From Pleomorphomonas carboxyditropha (lineage in GTDB: Bacteria > Pseudomonadota > Alphaproteobacteria > Rhizobiales > Pleomorphomonadaceae): DNA of 64,000 bases. Both the position numbers and the translations under genes were made by a program. The stretch is taken from contig NZ_NQVN01000001.1 in assembly GCF_002770725.1 (NCBI RefSeq), positions 1 to 64,000 on the forward strand, written 5' to 3'. The first letter of the stretch is position 1. Every line of letters begins with the position of its first letter. Under the pieces are notes generated by a model, which had not been told where the DNA came from, searched no databases, and saw nothing but the letters and a program-made list of their open reading frames with translations. Positions 10,039-20,925 of the stretch are shown here, in pieces.

Positions 10039-13000
10039 CTATGCCGCTCTGAAGAAGCTTTTTCCTTCGTCATAGCTTTCCGCTTGACCGAGCCGTTCCA
10101 GAGAGTGAAGCACGTCTCGCACGTCGGCTAAGGTCTCGGTCGACGATGTAAATGCAACGGCGATTTCCTCTGCTGTGAGAGGTGCTTTTGCACGGGCCAT
10201 AAGGCTGAGGACCACCTGTGCTTGGTCCTGTCTTGCGGCTGGGAAGGGGATCTTCTTCGCCCGTACCTTGGTGGAAAGGATCGCTTGGACGCGGTCGCCG
10301 CGATGTGCCAGCGGACCAACCTTGTCGATCTGATACTCGGGCCGCAGCCATTTGATGAAACCCTGGCGCTCTTCGGCGGCTCGGACTTCGTTCAACTGGA
10401 CAAGGCTATAGAGGATTTCTTCGACATCGATATCCGCGTGCCATCCGTAGGATTTCACGACGGCAGCGTCCAGCCGATCATGAAGCTCTCGCAGGATAAG
10501 GACACGTCCACGGCTTCGAATGTCCTGATCCTTGCGGGATAGTGGGGTGCCTGCTCGGACGGCTTCAAGGACATTGTAAAGTGCGGTTAGAGTCAGTTCG
10601 GGATGCTCGGCAAGGATTTGCTTGCGCGTAATATCCAATTCCTCTGCGATCACGCTAATTTCGGCGCGGATCGATGCACTGGCATGAGGAAACGGGAAGG
10701 GATCGAAGCACCGAGACTTTGAATATCTTGGATCGTTGCCGACGCCCTGGCGACCTCCAGTGCGTAAAGCCCAGGCCACATGCACCTTCGAAGACAATAC
10801 GCCGAGATGAAAGGAGTTATCCGACGCAATCGCGACCAGCATGTTGTCCGGAAGCACTTCGGCCTCCATGAACTGGAAGATGCGGTGCTTCATGGTCTCC
10901 ACGGTGGCGATATAGCGGGGCAACCCTTCCAAAGCGGGACGTAATTCGGTTCTGGGCTTTCCGAATAACCACCAATGATCAAGGTAGTCTCGCGCATCCT
11001 GAGTAGGAGATTTCGCGAACGTATCAACACGTTGCTTTCGAACTGTCTCAAGAAGGTGTTGGTAGACTTCGGGAAAGTCGCGTCGGGCCTCGTCAGATGT
11101 CTTGCCAAACAGGTCGATAACCATCACTCCCCGTGATCGATATGTCAGATCCTTGCCGTTTCGATACTCACGGATGTGCCGACCAAGGCCCGGTCGCTTT
11201 CCAAGACCGAGCTCAAGTGCTTTCTCCTGTGTGACAATGAAGCCGTCACCATGCAGCTTCACTCCCGGTGAGCAGATCGCATGGTTTGCCATCAATGCCT
11301 TCGATTTGGTGACATCCACGCCGATCGTGAGATCGGGATTGATCCTTCCTTCACGTTCAACGAACTCGATCATGGGTTCGTCCGTGTCGAGACCTCCCTC
11401 TTTCGTCACAAGGCGCAAAACGCCATCTCGTTCACCGGCCTCAGCTACGGTCATGGCAATTCTGACCGCGGCCGCATCCTTCGATGCTTTGGTCCACGGA
11501 TGATCCGGGATAGCGAGCACCAACGAAACGGGCGAAGTGCCTGCCAGATGTCTTTCGAGGACGCGCCGCTGGAATACCTGCGTTATCGAATTGGTCGTGA
11601 CGAAGCCGAAACGGCGCAGCCGAGTTCCCTTCCTTACGAGCAAATCGGCTGATCGGTCCCACCAATACATCACGAAGTCTGCCGCAGGATTCATCTGCGG
11701 ATTAGCCCCCCATAGGGCCTGGGCGTAACCCGCACCCAGTCGCCCGCGAATGTCCTTTCCACCAATGAAGGGAGGATTCCCAACAATGAAATCGGCCTCT
11801 GGCCAATCGGCGTTGATCGCGTTCGGGTAGACGTAGGTTTCATTGCCTTGACCATCGGCCACTGGTTTGCCCAGTGCATCACGCTTGAGTTGCGGATGGG
11901 GGTAGCCCGACCAAGTGATGAGAGCATCCTTCGCGTGAACATGGTCACTGCTGCTCATCACTGGTTCGGAAGGTGCCGTGGATCGGGTTCGTATATGCCA
12001 TTGTATGTAGCCAATCCAGAGGACTAGCTCGGCAATCTCGACGGCTCGCTTATTAAGCTCCATACCAAAAAACTGCTCGGGCTTTACCGATATGTCCGCA
12101 ACGCGCGCGACCACTTCGTCGCCACCGATATCCTGCAATTGCTTGAGCGCCTCGCCTTCCAGCTGCTTCATCCGGCGGAGGGCGACGTAGAGGAAATTCC
12201 CGGTACCACATGCCGGATCGAGTACCCGCACGGTCGCTAAGTGCCTTAGGAAGTCTTCAATCTCGCGAATGGCTGCTGCGGTCGAGCCGCTCCGCATCGC
12301 GCGCTCGGCCGCAGATTGATGACCGATCCAGTCCTCGGTAAGGGGTTCGATGATCGTAGCATCCACGACCCGTTCGACATATGCGCGTGGCGTGTAATGC
12401 GCGCCAAGACGTTTGCGCTCAACAGGGTCCAGCGCCTGTTCGAACAGGGTGCCGAATATTGCCGGCTCCAAATCGCACCAATCGGCATCCGACGCATCAC
12501 GAAGAAGATGTATCTCGTCCTTGGTCAAGGGAAGCGACGCGGCGCCCTTGAAGAGTTTGCCGTTGAAGCGAAGCAATTTCTCGCCGATGCCAGGCGAGTA
12601 ATCCCCTCGATCCATGTGCCGCCAGAGATCCTCGATCTCGAAGGTAAACCGCTTGGGATCGTCGAGACACCTCGTCAGAAGCTCCGTGAACCCCTTCTTG
12701 CGGAGAAGCCCTACGTCCTCGACGAACATCGTAAAAAGACACCGCATGAGGAAAACCGCGACGCTACGAGCCTCAAAACCGCGTCCTTCAAGGGCTTTCG
12801 AAATTTTCGCAAGCTGCCCGGCAATCTCTCTGGTTACCTTGGCTGTCTTCCGTGCAGGATCCAGGGATTGAGGCTCTTCCCATACGGCACGTAGCAGTTC
12901 TCGTGTATCAGGATTCGCCAACTGGTTAAGTTCGATGCGGAACTGTCGTGCATCGGGGAACTGGGAATAATGACGTCCATGACCGGAAAAGTCGGCGTAG

Positions 13001-13512
13001 AGTTCTATAGCTCGCCCCACATCGCACGCGATGATGAAGGGCGGATATGGATGATCGAGGGGTAATGAAGCCGCATATCGCTCGGCCTGTCGGCGCGCCT
13101 GGACCATGACGTGATCTAGGCCGGAGACCACTGTGTCGGCGGGTTGTCTCTCCATAGTAGCGAATAGGTCCGTCTGACCTTCTGGTATCGCTTTCTTGCC
13201 GCCGTGAAGTCGGTTCTGCTTTGCTTCGAGGATAAAGCACCCTCGCTTGTAGAGATCGATGCGCCCGGCCTCAATTGTTCCGTCCGGACGTTTTCTTTCT
13301 ACGCGCCGTTCAAACACGTAGTCATTGAAGTGATGGGCAGCTAATGCAGGATCGGGGCGTCTGACCTCAATCACATCGCAAAGCTCTGTTAAGAAAAGAG
13401 AATAGTTTGCCCGTTCTTGACCACCGTCAAGGTTAGACCATCGCCCAATAAAATCGGCGATTGTTAATTCTTTATTAACGTTTTTCCCATGTTCCATGTA
13501 AAAAAATAACAT
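10039..13512 (-). CDS. Type IIL-like restriction-modification enzyme (MmeI family)
   Basis: A 1157-residue single-chain enzyme that probably both methylates and cuts DNA. The N-terminal part has a PD-(D/E)XK-like motif, D86 with E96-A-K98 (RIDLYKRGCFILEAKQ). A helical connector follows, then the N6-adenine methyltransferase domain with motif I DPACGTG (432-438) and motif IV NPPF (579-582). The C-terminal third should hold the target recognition and specificity region. No separate S or R subunit lies beside it. It stands alone in lower-GC DNA between 17-bp direct repeats. The start is uncertain: 13512 (MLFF) and 13497 (MEHG) both lack a clear ribosome binding site. DISARM-type methylases are similar, but no partner genes are present. 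Confidence 0.82.
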   Translation of the reverse strand: MLFFYMEHGKNVNKELTIADFIGRWSNLDGGQERANYSLFLTELCDVIEVRRPDPALAAHHFNDYVFERRVERKRPDGTIEAGRIDLYKRGCFILEAKQNRLHGGKKAIPEGQTDLFATMERQPADTVVSGLDHVMVQARRQAERYAASLPLDHPYPPFIIACDVGRAIELYADFSGHGRHYSQFPDARQFRIELNQLANPDTRELLRAVWEEPQSLDPARKTAKVTREIAGQLAKISKALEGRGFEARSVAVFLMRCLFTMFVEDVGLLRKKGFTELLTRCLDDPKRFTFEIEDLWRHMDRGDYSPGIGEKLLRFNGKLFKGAASLPLTKDEIHLLRDASDADWCDLEPAIFGTLFEQALDPVERKRLGAHYTPRAYVERVVDATIIEPLTEDWIGHQSAAERAMRSGSTAAAIREIEDFLRHLATVRVLDPACGTGNFLYVALRRMKQLEGEALKQLQDIGGDEVVARVADISVKPEQFFGMELNKRAVEIAELVLWIGYIQWHIRTRSTAPSEPVMSSSDHVHAKDALITWSGYPHPQLKRDALGKPVADGQGNETYVYPNAINADWPEADFIVGNPPFIGGKDIRGRLGAGYAQALWGANPQMNPAADFVMYWWDRSADLLVRKGTRLRRFGFVTTNSITQVFQRRVLERHLAGTSPVSLVLAIPDHPWTKASKDAAAVRIAMTVAEAGERDGVLRLVTKEGGLDTDEPMIEFVEREGRINPDLTIGVDVTKSKALMANHAICSPGVKLHGDGFIVTQEKALELGLGKRPGLGRHIREYRNGKDLTYRSRGVMVIDLFGKTSDEARRDFPEVYQHLLETVRKQRVDTFAKSPTQDARDYLDHWWLFGKPRTELRPALEGLPRYIATVETMKHRIFQFMEAEVLPDNMLVAIASDNSFHLGVLSSKVHVAWALRTGGRQGVGNDPRYSKSRCFDPFPFPHASASIRAEISVIAEELDITRKQILAEHPELTLTALYNVLEAVRAGTPLSRKDQDIRSRGRVLILRELHDRLDAAVVKSYGWHADIDVEEILYSLVQLNEVRAAEERQGFIKWLRPEYQIDKVGPLAHRGDRVQAILSTKVRAKKIPFPAARQDQAQVVLSLMARAKAPLTAEEIAVAFTSSTETLADVRDVLHSLERLGQAESYDEGKSFFRAA

Positions 13513-13812
13513 TATTCAGTTACTAAACGATAAATAGGAATCCCCAAGTTGCGGGTAAGCTACTATCGATATAGTCTTGAGAATGTAGGAATTTCGAAAG
13601 GGCAGTGGGAGCTAAATGATTACTTCGATGAGATCGCCGTAGAAGCGGACCAAGCGCTTCCGATCCCAAAACTGTCTGGCGCAGTCCCCATTTTCGATGT
13701 TTGGACGATTCGCCGCCGTTCCAAATTGGCGAGCTTAAAAGGGCAGAAACGGGGGAATTCCAGATGGTTGGAGCCTAACTCAACCCCGCCAAAACAGGCC
13801 TCTGCATCGCTC

Positions 13813-13853
13813 ATCCGCCCGGAAAGTCGTCCGACTTTCCGGGCGGATATTTT
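13813..13853. terminator. 16-bp perfect hairpin after the second ABC gene
   Basis: ATCCGCCCGGAAAGTC, a GTCC loop and the exact complement form a strong stem, followed by ATTTTC on the plus strand. It lies just beyond the 3' end of the ABC gene, whose last codons hold related arms (CATCCGCCCGAAAAGTC). Apart from this hairpin the gap 13513-13856 shows no credible gene; the short open frames in it lack a ribosome binding site and any family resemblance. Confidence 0.6.
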
Positions 13854-13856
13854 CTC

Positions 13857-15737
<1,881 letters not shown>

Positions 15738-16070
15738 GATGGCACCGAAAGAAGGCGGTGAGCCGGCGGCCGGATGACCGCGGCGGAGTGCTGGAGGTGG
15801 GAATCGGGGGCGAAGGGGCTCGGGACGGCGCGCGTGACGCGGCGCGGTCCAAAACTGACCTCGGGAGCCGGCAAATCGGCCCGACCGGGTCAAGCTATGA
15901 GAAGAGAACCACCATTCGACGCTCCTCCTTGTGACTGGAGCGCCGGCAAGGTAGCAGAAGAGCTTCCGAGTGCAACCGGCTGGAGGCCGGCAGCCTAAGA
16001 CGATTCAAGAAGGGTGGCGGAAATGCCACTCTCCATCACGCCCATCGATCGAAATCCATCGGAATCGTTG

Positions 16071-16556
16071 ATGATCGACCTTGCCCTCTATCAGCCGGAC
16101 ATCGCCCAGAACACCGGCACGCTGATCCGGCTGGCCGCCTGCCTCGGCACGACGCTGCACGTCATCGGTCCGGCCGGCTTCGACCTGTCCGACCGCAGCC
16201 TCAAGCGGGCCGGCATGGATTACATCGAGCTGGCGACGGTGGTGCGGCACGTCGGCTGGACGGATTTCGAGGCTTTCGCGACAGGGGCAGGGCGGCGGCT
16301 GGTGCTGGCGACCACCAGGGGATCGGTTCCCTACGCGGACTTCGCCTTTCGCGGCGACGACATCGTGCTGATGGGGCGCGAATCGGCGGGCGTTCCCGAG
16401 GCGGTGCACGCGCGCGCCGACGGCCGGATCGTCATCCCGATGCGGCCGGGCGTCCGGTCGATCAACGTGGCGCTGTCGGCCGCCATGATCATGGGGGAGG
16501 CGCTCAGGCAGGTCGGTGGCTTCCCGGCCGGACATTCTACCGGGGCGGGCATCTAG
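16071..16556 (+). CDS. trmL: tRNA (cytidine(34)-2'-O)-methyltransferase
   Basis: A SPOUT-class (knotted) methyltransferase that methylates the wobble ribose of tRNA-Leu isoacceptors. The family N-terminus MIDLALYQPDIAQNTGTLIR is clear. The SAM-knot motifs appear as LMGRESAGVPEAV and IPMRPGVRSINVALSAAM. The length of 161 residues is normal for TrmL. The start at 16071 matches the family; an ATG at 16023 in the same frame has the stronger ribosome binding site (AAGGGTGG) and would add 16 residues. Transcribed away from the ABC exporter. Confidence 0.92.
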   Translation: MIDLALYQPDIAQNTGTLIRLAACLGTTLHVIGPAGFDLSDRSLKRAGMDYIELATVVRHVGWTDFEAFATGAGRRLVLATTRGSVPYADFAFRGDDIVLMGRESAGVPEAVHARADGRIVIPMRPGVRSINVALSAAMIMGEALRQVGGFPAGHSTGAGI

Positions 16557-16608
16557 CATCGAATCCGGCGCTTCCGGTGCTCGTGTTCGTCGCCAGCTTC
16601 GCTCCGGG

Positions 16609-16790
16609 AACCCTATATCGGCCGCTCACTCCATCCTGCCCGAGGTCCTATGCCTTCGCATAGGAAGACAAAATTATATATAGAAAACAAATATATAGCG
16701 TAACCATGGCCCGTCCATCGGGTGTCATCCTGCGCGAAGGCGCAGGACCTCGGGCCGAAAAGGGCACGCGTTGGCCATAGGGCTTCCATC
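16609..16790. repeat. Composite palindromic repeat, copy A
   Basis: The left arm CCTGCCCGAGGTCCTATGCC runs into a small TTCG hairpin and GGAAGACA. An AT-rich core with TATATA follows. The right arm then reads GTCATCCTGCGCGAAGGCGC and AGGACCTCGGGCCGAAAAGG. The arms are inverse to each other, and each contains its own hairpin. It fills most of the 364-bp gap between trmL and the GST gene, shortly after the trmL stop. Nothing else is seen in that gap. Confidence 0.75.
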
Positions 16791-16920
16791 TGCCGCACCG
16801 AAGCGAATTTCCGGTCAGGCTCCAAACTTCATTGGGCCTGATCGCCGGCATCATCGAAATGCGTTGGACGGGCGGCCGGCTTTGTTCAATTCTCCGTGCG
16901 TCAAGTTTCGGAGAGACGAC

Positions 16921-17574
16921 ATGAAGCTCCTCATCGCCAACAAGGGTTATTCGTCCTGGTCGCAGCGCGCCTGGCTTGTGCTCCGGCATTTCGGCATCCC
17001 GTTCGAGGAGACGGTGCAGCCGATGTATGTCGACGGCTGGAAGGAGGCCATCCTGAAGGTGTCGCCGACCGGCAAGGTGCCCTGCATCATCGACGGCGAC
17101 ATCACCGTCTGGGAAAGCCTCGCCATCATCGAGTATCTCGCCGAAAAGTTCCCCGACCGCGGCATCTGGCCGGCCGATCCGGCGGCGCGGGCGCACGCGC
17201 GGTCGGCATCGGCCGAGATGCACGCCGGCTTCCAGAATCTCCGCCGCGACTATACGGCCAACTGGCGCCGCACCTATCCCTGGAAGCTCAGGGGCGACGG
17301 CTCGGCGCTGGAGGATGCCGGGCGAATCTTCGCCCTGTGGAAGGAGGCGCGGCAGCGTTTCGGCCAGGGCGGACCGTTCCTCTACGGGGCGTTTTCGGCG
17401 GCCGACGCCATGTATGCGCCGGTGGTCGGCCGCTTCACCACCTATTCCTGGCTGGTCGATGCGGAGACGGAAGCCTATATGGAATCCGTCCGGACGCTGC
17501 CGGCCTATGCCGAATGGGTCGAGGCCGGCCGGGCGGAGCCGTGGACGATCGCCCAATACGAACACGACGAATAG
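16921..17574 (+). CDS. Glutathione S-transferase family protein
   Basis: A cytosolic GST-fold protein of 217 residues. An N-terminal thioredoxin-like domain (about 1-80) starts MKLLIANKGYSSWSQRAWL and has the cis-proline and glutathione-binding pattern GKVPCIIDGDITVWESLAI. An all-helical C-terminal domain follows. The S-S-W-S region suggests a serine-type active site, as in zeta/beta-like bacterial GSTs. The start at 16921 follows GGAGAGACGAC; the longer upstream frame crosses the repeat element. The substrate is unknown. Confidence 0.9.
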   Translation: MKLLIANKGYSSWSQRAWLVLRHFGIPFEETVQPMYVDGWKEAILKVSPTGKVPCIIDGDITVWESLAIIEYLAEKFPDRGIWPADPAARAHARSASAEMHAGFQNLRRDYTANWRRTYPWKLRGDGSALEDAGRIFALWKEARQRFGQGGPFLYGAFSAADAMYAPVVGRFTTYSWLVDAETEAYMESVRTLPAYAEWVEAGRAEPWTIAQYEHDE

Positions 17575-17648
17575 CAACGGGCGACAGGACGGAACCGGCC
17601 GCAGGCGTGCCGCGTTTATGGAGCATGAACAGCCGAGGAGGCCCAATC

Positions 17649-18105
17649 ATGATCAAGATTTTTGCCGCAACCGCCCTTTCCGCCGTCATGGCGATCACCT
17701 CGGTCGTGTCGGTGCAGGCATTTCCGATAGCGCCCGTCAGCCAGCCGAGCCAGATCGAAAAGGCCCAGTGGAGCAACAGGGGGGGGCGTCAGGATTACGC
17801 CGCCCCGCAGGGATCGGGATCGCTACCGTTATTGGCATGGCCATCGCGGCTATCACGACTACCGTCCGGGCTATCGCCGCCATAACGATGGCTGGTGGTA
17901 TCCGCTGGCCGCCTTCGGCGTCGGCGCGGCGATCGTCGGCGGCCTGGCCGCCCAGCAGGCGCCGCGGCCGCAGCTCGGCGTCGCCATGCCGGCGAGCCAC
18001 GTGCAGTGGTGTCAGGCGCGCTATCGCTCCTATGACGCCTACAGCAACACCTTCCAGCCCTATAACGGCCCGCGCCAGGCCTGCGTGTCGCCTTATGCTC
18101 GCTGA
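17649..18105 (+). pseudogene. BA14K-domain secreted protein, frameshifted
   Basis: The first frame begins with a signal peptide (MIKIFAATALSAVMAITSVV, cleavage near VQA) and continues to a run of eight G at 17779-17786. The rest of the protein is in another frame: [18 protein letters not shown], a membrane-like stretch [16 protein letters not shown], and the BA14K signature [13 protein letters not shown]...[12 protein letters not shown] ending at 18105. Removing one G restores a single 151-residue frame. BA14K proteins were described in Brucella as immunoreactive, lectin-like envelope proteins. This may be a real lesion, a phase-variable tract or a sequencing error. Confidence 0.8.
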
Positions 18106-18212
18106 GAATTGACAGAGCGGGGCGGCGGTAAACGCCGCCGTCTCGCCTCGGCGCTTGGCAAGCAAGGGTGAAAGCGCCTAAATCACGCTCCGTGAAACCG
18201 GAGTGTCCGTCT

Positions 18213-19130
18213 ATGCCGACCAGCGCCGCCTCTCTTGCGCCGACCGCGCTGCCGCCCGACCTCGAGGGCAAGAAGGCACTCGCCGCCGACTGGTTCGCCG
18301 AGCTGCGCGACCGTATCTCTGCCGTCTTCGAGGAGATCGAGGCCGAGGGCGCGGCGGCGGCCGGGGTGGAGCCGGGCCGTTTCGTGCGCACGCCCTGGCA
18401 GCGCACCGACCATACCGGCGCGCCGGGCGGCGGCGGCGTGATGAGCCTGATGCGCGGCGCCGTCTTCGAGAAGGTGGGCGTCCACGTCTCCACCGTTCAC
18501 GGCGAATTCGCCCCGGAGTTCCGGGCGCAGATGCCCGGCGCCGAGGAAGATCCGCGCTTCTGGGCGAGCGGCATCTCGCTGATCGCCCACATGCAGAACC
18601 CGCATGTGCCGGCCGTCCACATGAACACCCGCATGGTGGTGACGAGCCGCCAATGGTTCGGCGGCGGCGCCGACCTGACGCCGATGCTCGACGCCCGGCG
18701 CACCCAGGAAGACCCCGACACCATCGCCTTTCACGCGGCGATGAAGGCGGCCACTGCCGCCCATCCGCACATCGACTACGCCGACTACAAGGCCTGGTGC
18801 GACGAGTATTTCTACCTGAAGCATCGCGACGAGATGCGCGGCGTCGGCGGCGTCTTCTACGACTACTTGCACTCGGATGCCGGCTGGGCGGCCGATTTCG
18901 CCTACACCCGCGACCTCGGGCTGGCCTTCCTAGACATCTACCCGCGCCTCGTCCGCGCCAACATGCGGACGCCCTGGACGGCGGTCGAGCGCGAGGAGCA
19001 ACTGGTGCGGCGCGGCCGCTATGTCGAGTTCAATCTGCTCTACGATCGCGGCACGGTGTTCGGCCTCAGGACCGGCGGCAACATCGACAGCATCCTGTCC
19101 TCCATGCCGCCGGTCGCCAAGTGGCCGTAA
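18213..19130 (+). CDS. hemF: Oxygen-dependent coproporphyrinogen-III oxidase
   Basis: Decarboxylates coproporphyrinogen III to protoporphyrinogen IX with O2, a cytoplasmic step in heme synthesis. At 305 residues it carries the hallmark blocks [50 protein letters not shown] and GGVFYDY, and ends [16 protein letters not shown] followed by SILSSMPP. The ATG at 18213 has GGAG nine bases upstream. It stands alone, followed by a composite palindromic repeat. Confidence 0.97.
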   Translation: MPTSAASLAPTALPPDLEGKKALAADWFAELRDRISAVFEEIEAEGAAAAGVEPGRFVRTPWQRTDHTGAPGGGGVMSLMRGAVFEKVGVHVSTVHGEFAPEFRAQMPGAEEDPRFWASGISLIAHMQNPHVPAVHMNTRMVVTSRQWFGGGADLTPMLDARRTQEDPDTIAFHAAMKAATAAHPHIDYADYKAWCDEYFYLKHRDEMRGVGGVFYDYLHSDAGWAADFAYTRDLGLAFLDIYPRLVRANMRTPWTAVEREEQLVRRGRYVEFNLLYDRGTVFGLRTGGNIDSILSSMPPVAKWP

Positions 19131-19181
19131 AGGTGCCCTTCGCTTGTACGGGGGGTTATAGGGCGCGCCTTGTTCCTTGGA

Positions 19182-19380
19182 GCGCTATATCGACCCTGTG
19201 CCTCTTCCTGCCCGAGGTCCTACGCCTGCGCGTAGGAAGACAGATTTATATAGAGGAAACAGCCGGATAGCGCATCGCCCTCCATCCTTGCCCCCTCCCC
19301 ATGGATTGTCTTCCTGCGCGAAGGCGTGGGACCTCGGGCAGAAAAGGGCGGAAGGCGCATATAGGGGTGCTCCTGGGAAA
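19182..19380. repeat. Composite palindromic repeat, copy B
   Basis: Same plan as copy A: CTATATCGACCCTGTGCCTC, then TGCCCGAGGTCCTACGCC with a GCGCGTAGGA hairpin. A core containing TTTATATAG follows, then the right arm TGTCTTCCTGCGCGAAGGCG and GGACCTCGGGCAGAAAAGGG, and CATATAGGGG. The middle is longer and more diverged than in copies A and C. It starts about 50 bases after the hemF stop codon. Confidence 0.75.
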
Positions 19381-19472
19381 AAGCCTCCAGCCGGTTCGAC
19401 ATGGGGCCGGAGCGGCCCGATGCCATTTTTCAGCGCAAACGCCGGAGTCTTGAGCTCCGCCTGGAGAATATG

Positions 19473-19501
19473 TTGACGTCCATATGCCGTTCTGGTATTT
19501 C
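19473..19501 (+). promoter_or_regulatory. Promoter of the lacI-sugar ABC operon
   Basis: TTGACG and TATTTC are separated by 17 bases, close to the sigma-70 consensus. A LacI-type operator follows 14 bases after the -10 element, in a position that would block transcription. The leader to the regulator gene is about 200 bases and includes a second operator at its end. The region 19381-19712 otherwise shows no gene. Confidence 0.55.
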
Positions 19502-19515
19502 ATGGGGCGAGGAAA

Positions 19516-19525
19516 TAAACGTTTA
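19516..19525. promoter_or_regulatory. LacI-type operator O1
   Basis: TAAACGTTTA is a perfect palindrome with the central CG of LacI/GalR sites, just downstream of the promoter at 19473-19501. A second copy with the same core lies 173 bases downstream, so the two could be bridged by a tetramer or by two dimers. Confidence 0.65.
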
Positions 19526-19686
19526 GGACGAGATTGTAGTCCGCCAGGGCGAGCCGGGTGGCCGTATAGGCCGCCCCGGACCGAGACTGGCGAGGGTGCT
19601 AACGGTTTTGCCGTATAAACGCGAAGCCTGGGGTCAGGATCGTCGCTGGAAGTGGCGTGTCCCGATGCTGTTGATTCAACTGGCTT

Positions 19687-19700
19687 CATAAACGTTTATG
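19687..19700. promoter_or_regulatory. LacI-type operator O2 at the regulator start
   Basis: CATAAACGTTTATG is a 14-bp perfect palindrome directly before the lacI coding region. It overlaps the first in-frame ATG (19698). That argues that the true start is the TTG at 19713, which has its own ribosome binding site. Autoregulation is likely. Confidence 0.7.
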
Positions 19701-19712
19701 ATGGAGGTTGGC

Positions 19713-20783
19713 TTGGGAAAGGTCACCATACGCGACGTGAGCCGGGTCACCGGGCTGTCGACCTACACGGTGTCGCGGGCGCTCAGCGGCGCCCCCGGCG
19801 TGTCGGCCGACAGCCGCGAGCAGGTGCTGGCCGCCGCGCGGGAGATCGGCTACATCCCCAACCGCGCCGCGCAGGGGTTGCGCCGCGGCAGCCGCGACTC
19901 GATCGCCGTCATCGTCGCCAGCACGGCCAACTCCTACTATCTCGACCTGATGACCGGCATTCAGCAGGCGCTGCGCCATTTCGACTGGACGGTCATCATC
20001 GCCGACGTCGCCGTCGACGGCGTCTACAACCCGCGCCTCGAGGATCGCATCGTCCAGCGGCTGATCGAGTCGCGCACCGCCGGCGTCATCACCACGCTGA
20101 CGCTCAGCCCCGAAAACACGGCGCTCCTCGCCAACTGGGACGTTCCGATCGTCTTCGTCGACTCGGCGCCGCCCGAATCCGCCAACTTTCCGAGCGTCAC
20201 CACCGACAACTACAACGCCAGCCTGATGGTCGGCGACCATCTGGCCGAGCACGGCTACCGCGACTGGCTGTTCCTGGTCTATCCACGGCGGTGGACGACG
20301 CGGATCGACCGCGAGCGCGGCATCCGCGACGCCGCGAGCTCGCACAACGCCCATGTCGAGGTGCTCGAGAGCGAAAACGACGAGGATTCGGCGTTCCGCA
20401 CGCTCGAAGCCTATCTTGCCGGTTCGGAGCGTATTCCGCGCGTTCTCATCGCCGGCAACAATCCGCTGCTGCTCGGCGCGCTGCGCCTCATCCGCGATCG
20501 CGGCATCCGCATCCCGGCCGACATGGCCGTCATCGGTTACGACGAGTTCGCCTGGGCTTCGCTGCTCGATCCGCCGCTCACCGTGCTGGACGAGGACAGC
20601 GAGGCCATTGGCCGGCTGGCCGGCCAGACGCTCGCCCAGATCATCAACGAACAGGTCGAGGCCGCCAAGCGCGGAGAGTCGCAATCTCCCGTCTATCGGC
20701 CGGAATACCGGCGGCAGGTGGCGGGACGGCTGATCGTCCGCCGCTCCTGCGGCTGTCACGTCGACAACGAACGTCCGCGCTGA
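19713..20783 (+). CDS. LacI-family repressor of the first sugar ABC operon
   Basis: About 356 residues: an N-terminal helix-turn-helix (VTIRDVSRVTGLSTYTVSRA) with hinge helix, then a periplasmic-binding-like effector domain (DSIAVIVASTANSYYLDLMT onward). The C-terminal RLIVRRSCGC motif is typical. The TTG start at 19713 is preferred because GGAGG lies at 19703-19707, while the ATG at 19698 sits inside an operator and lacks a ribosome binding site. It is the first gene of the operon it should control; the ligand is presumably the transported sugar. Confidence 0.9.
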   Translation: MGKVTIRDVSRVTGLSTYTVSRALSGAPGVSADSREQVLAAAREIGYIPNRAAQGLRRGSRDSIAVIVASTANSYYLDLMTGIQQALRHFDWTVIIADVAVDGVYNPRLEDRIVQRLIESRTAGVITTLTLSPENTALLANWDVPIVFVDSAPPESANFPSVTTDNYNASLMVGDHLAEHGYRDWLFLVYPRRWTTRIDRERGIRDAASSHNAHVEVLESENDEDSAFRTLEAYLAGSERIPRVLIAGNNPLLLGALRLIRDRGIRIPADMAVIGYDEFAWASLLDPPLTVLDEDSEAIGRLAGQTLAQIINEQVEAAKRGESQSPVYRPEYRRQVAGRLIVRRSCGCHVDNERPR

Positions 20784-20925
20784 AGAGAAGGCGCGACCGA
20801 TACCGAACTTGCGAGGCCGGCGGCGCCGCCGTCCGGCAGCGCGATGTCGCGGGGTGCGTCCCGCGAAAAGAGCAGACCCCGCAGGCCGTCACGTCACGGC
20901 GGCCCGCCGAGTGGAGGAAACGATA

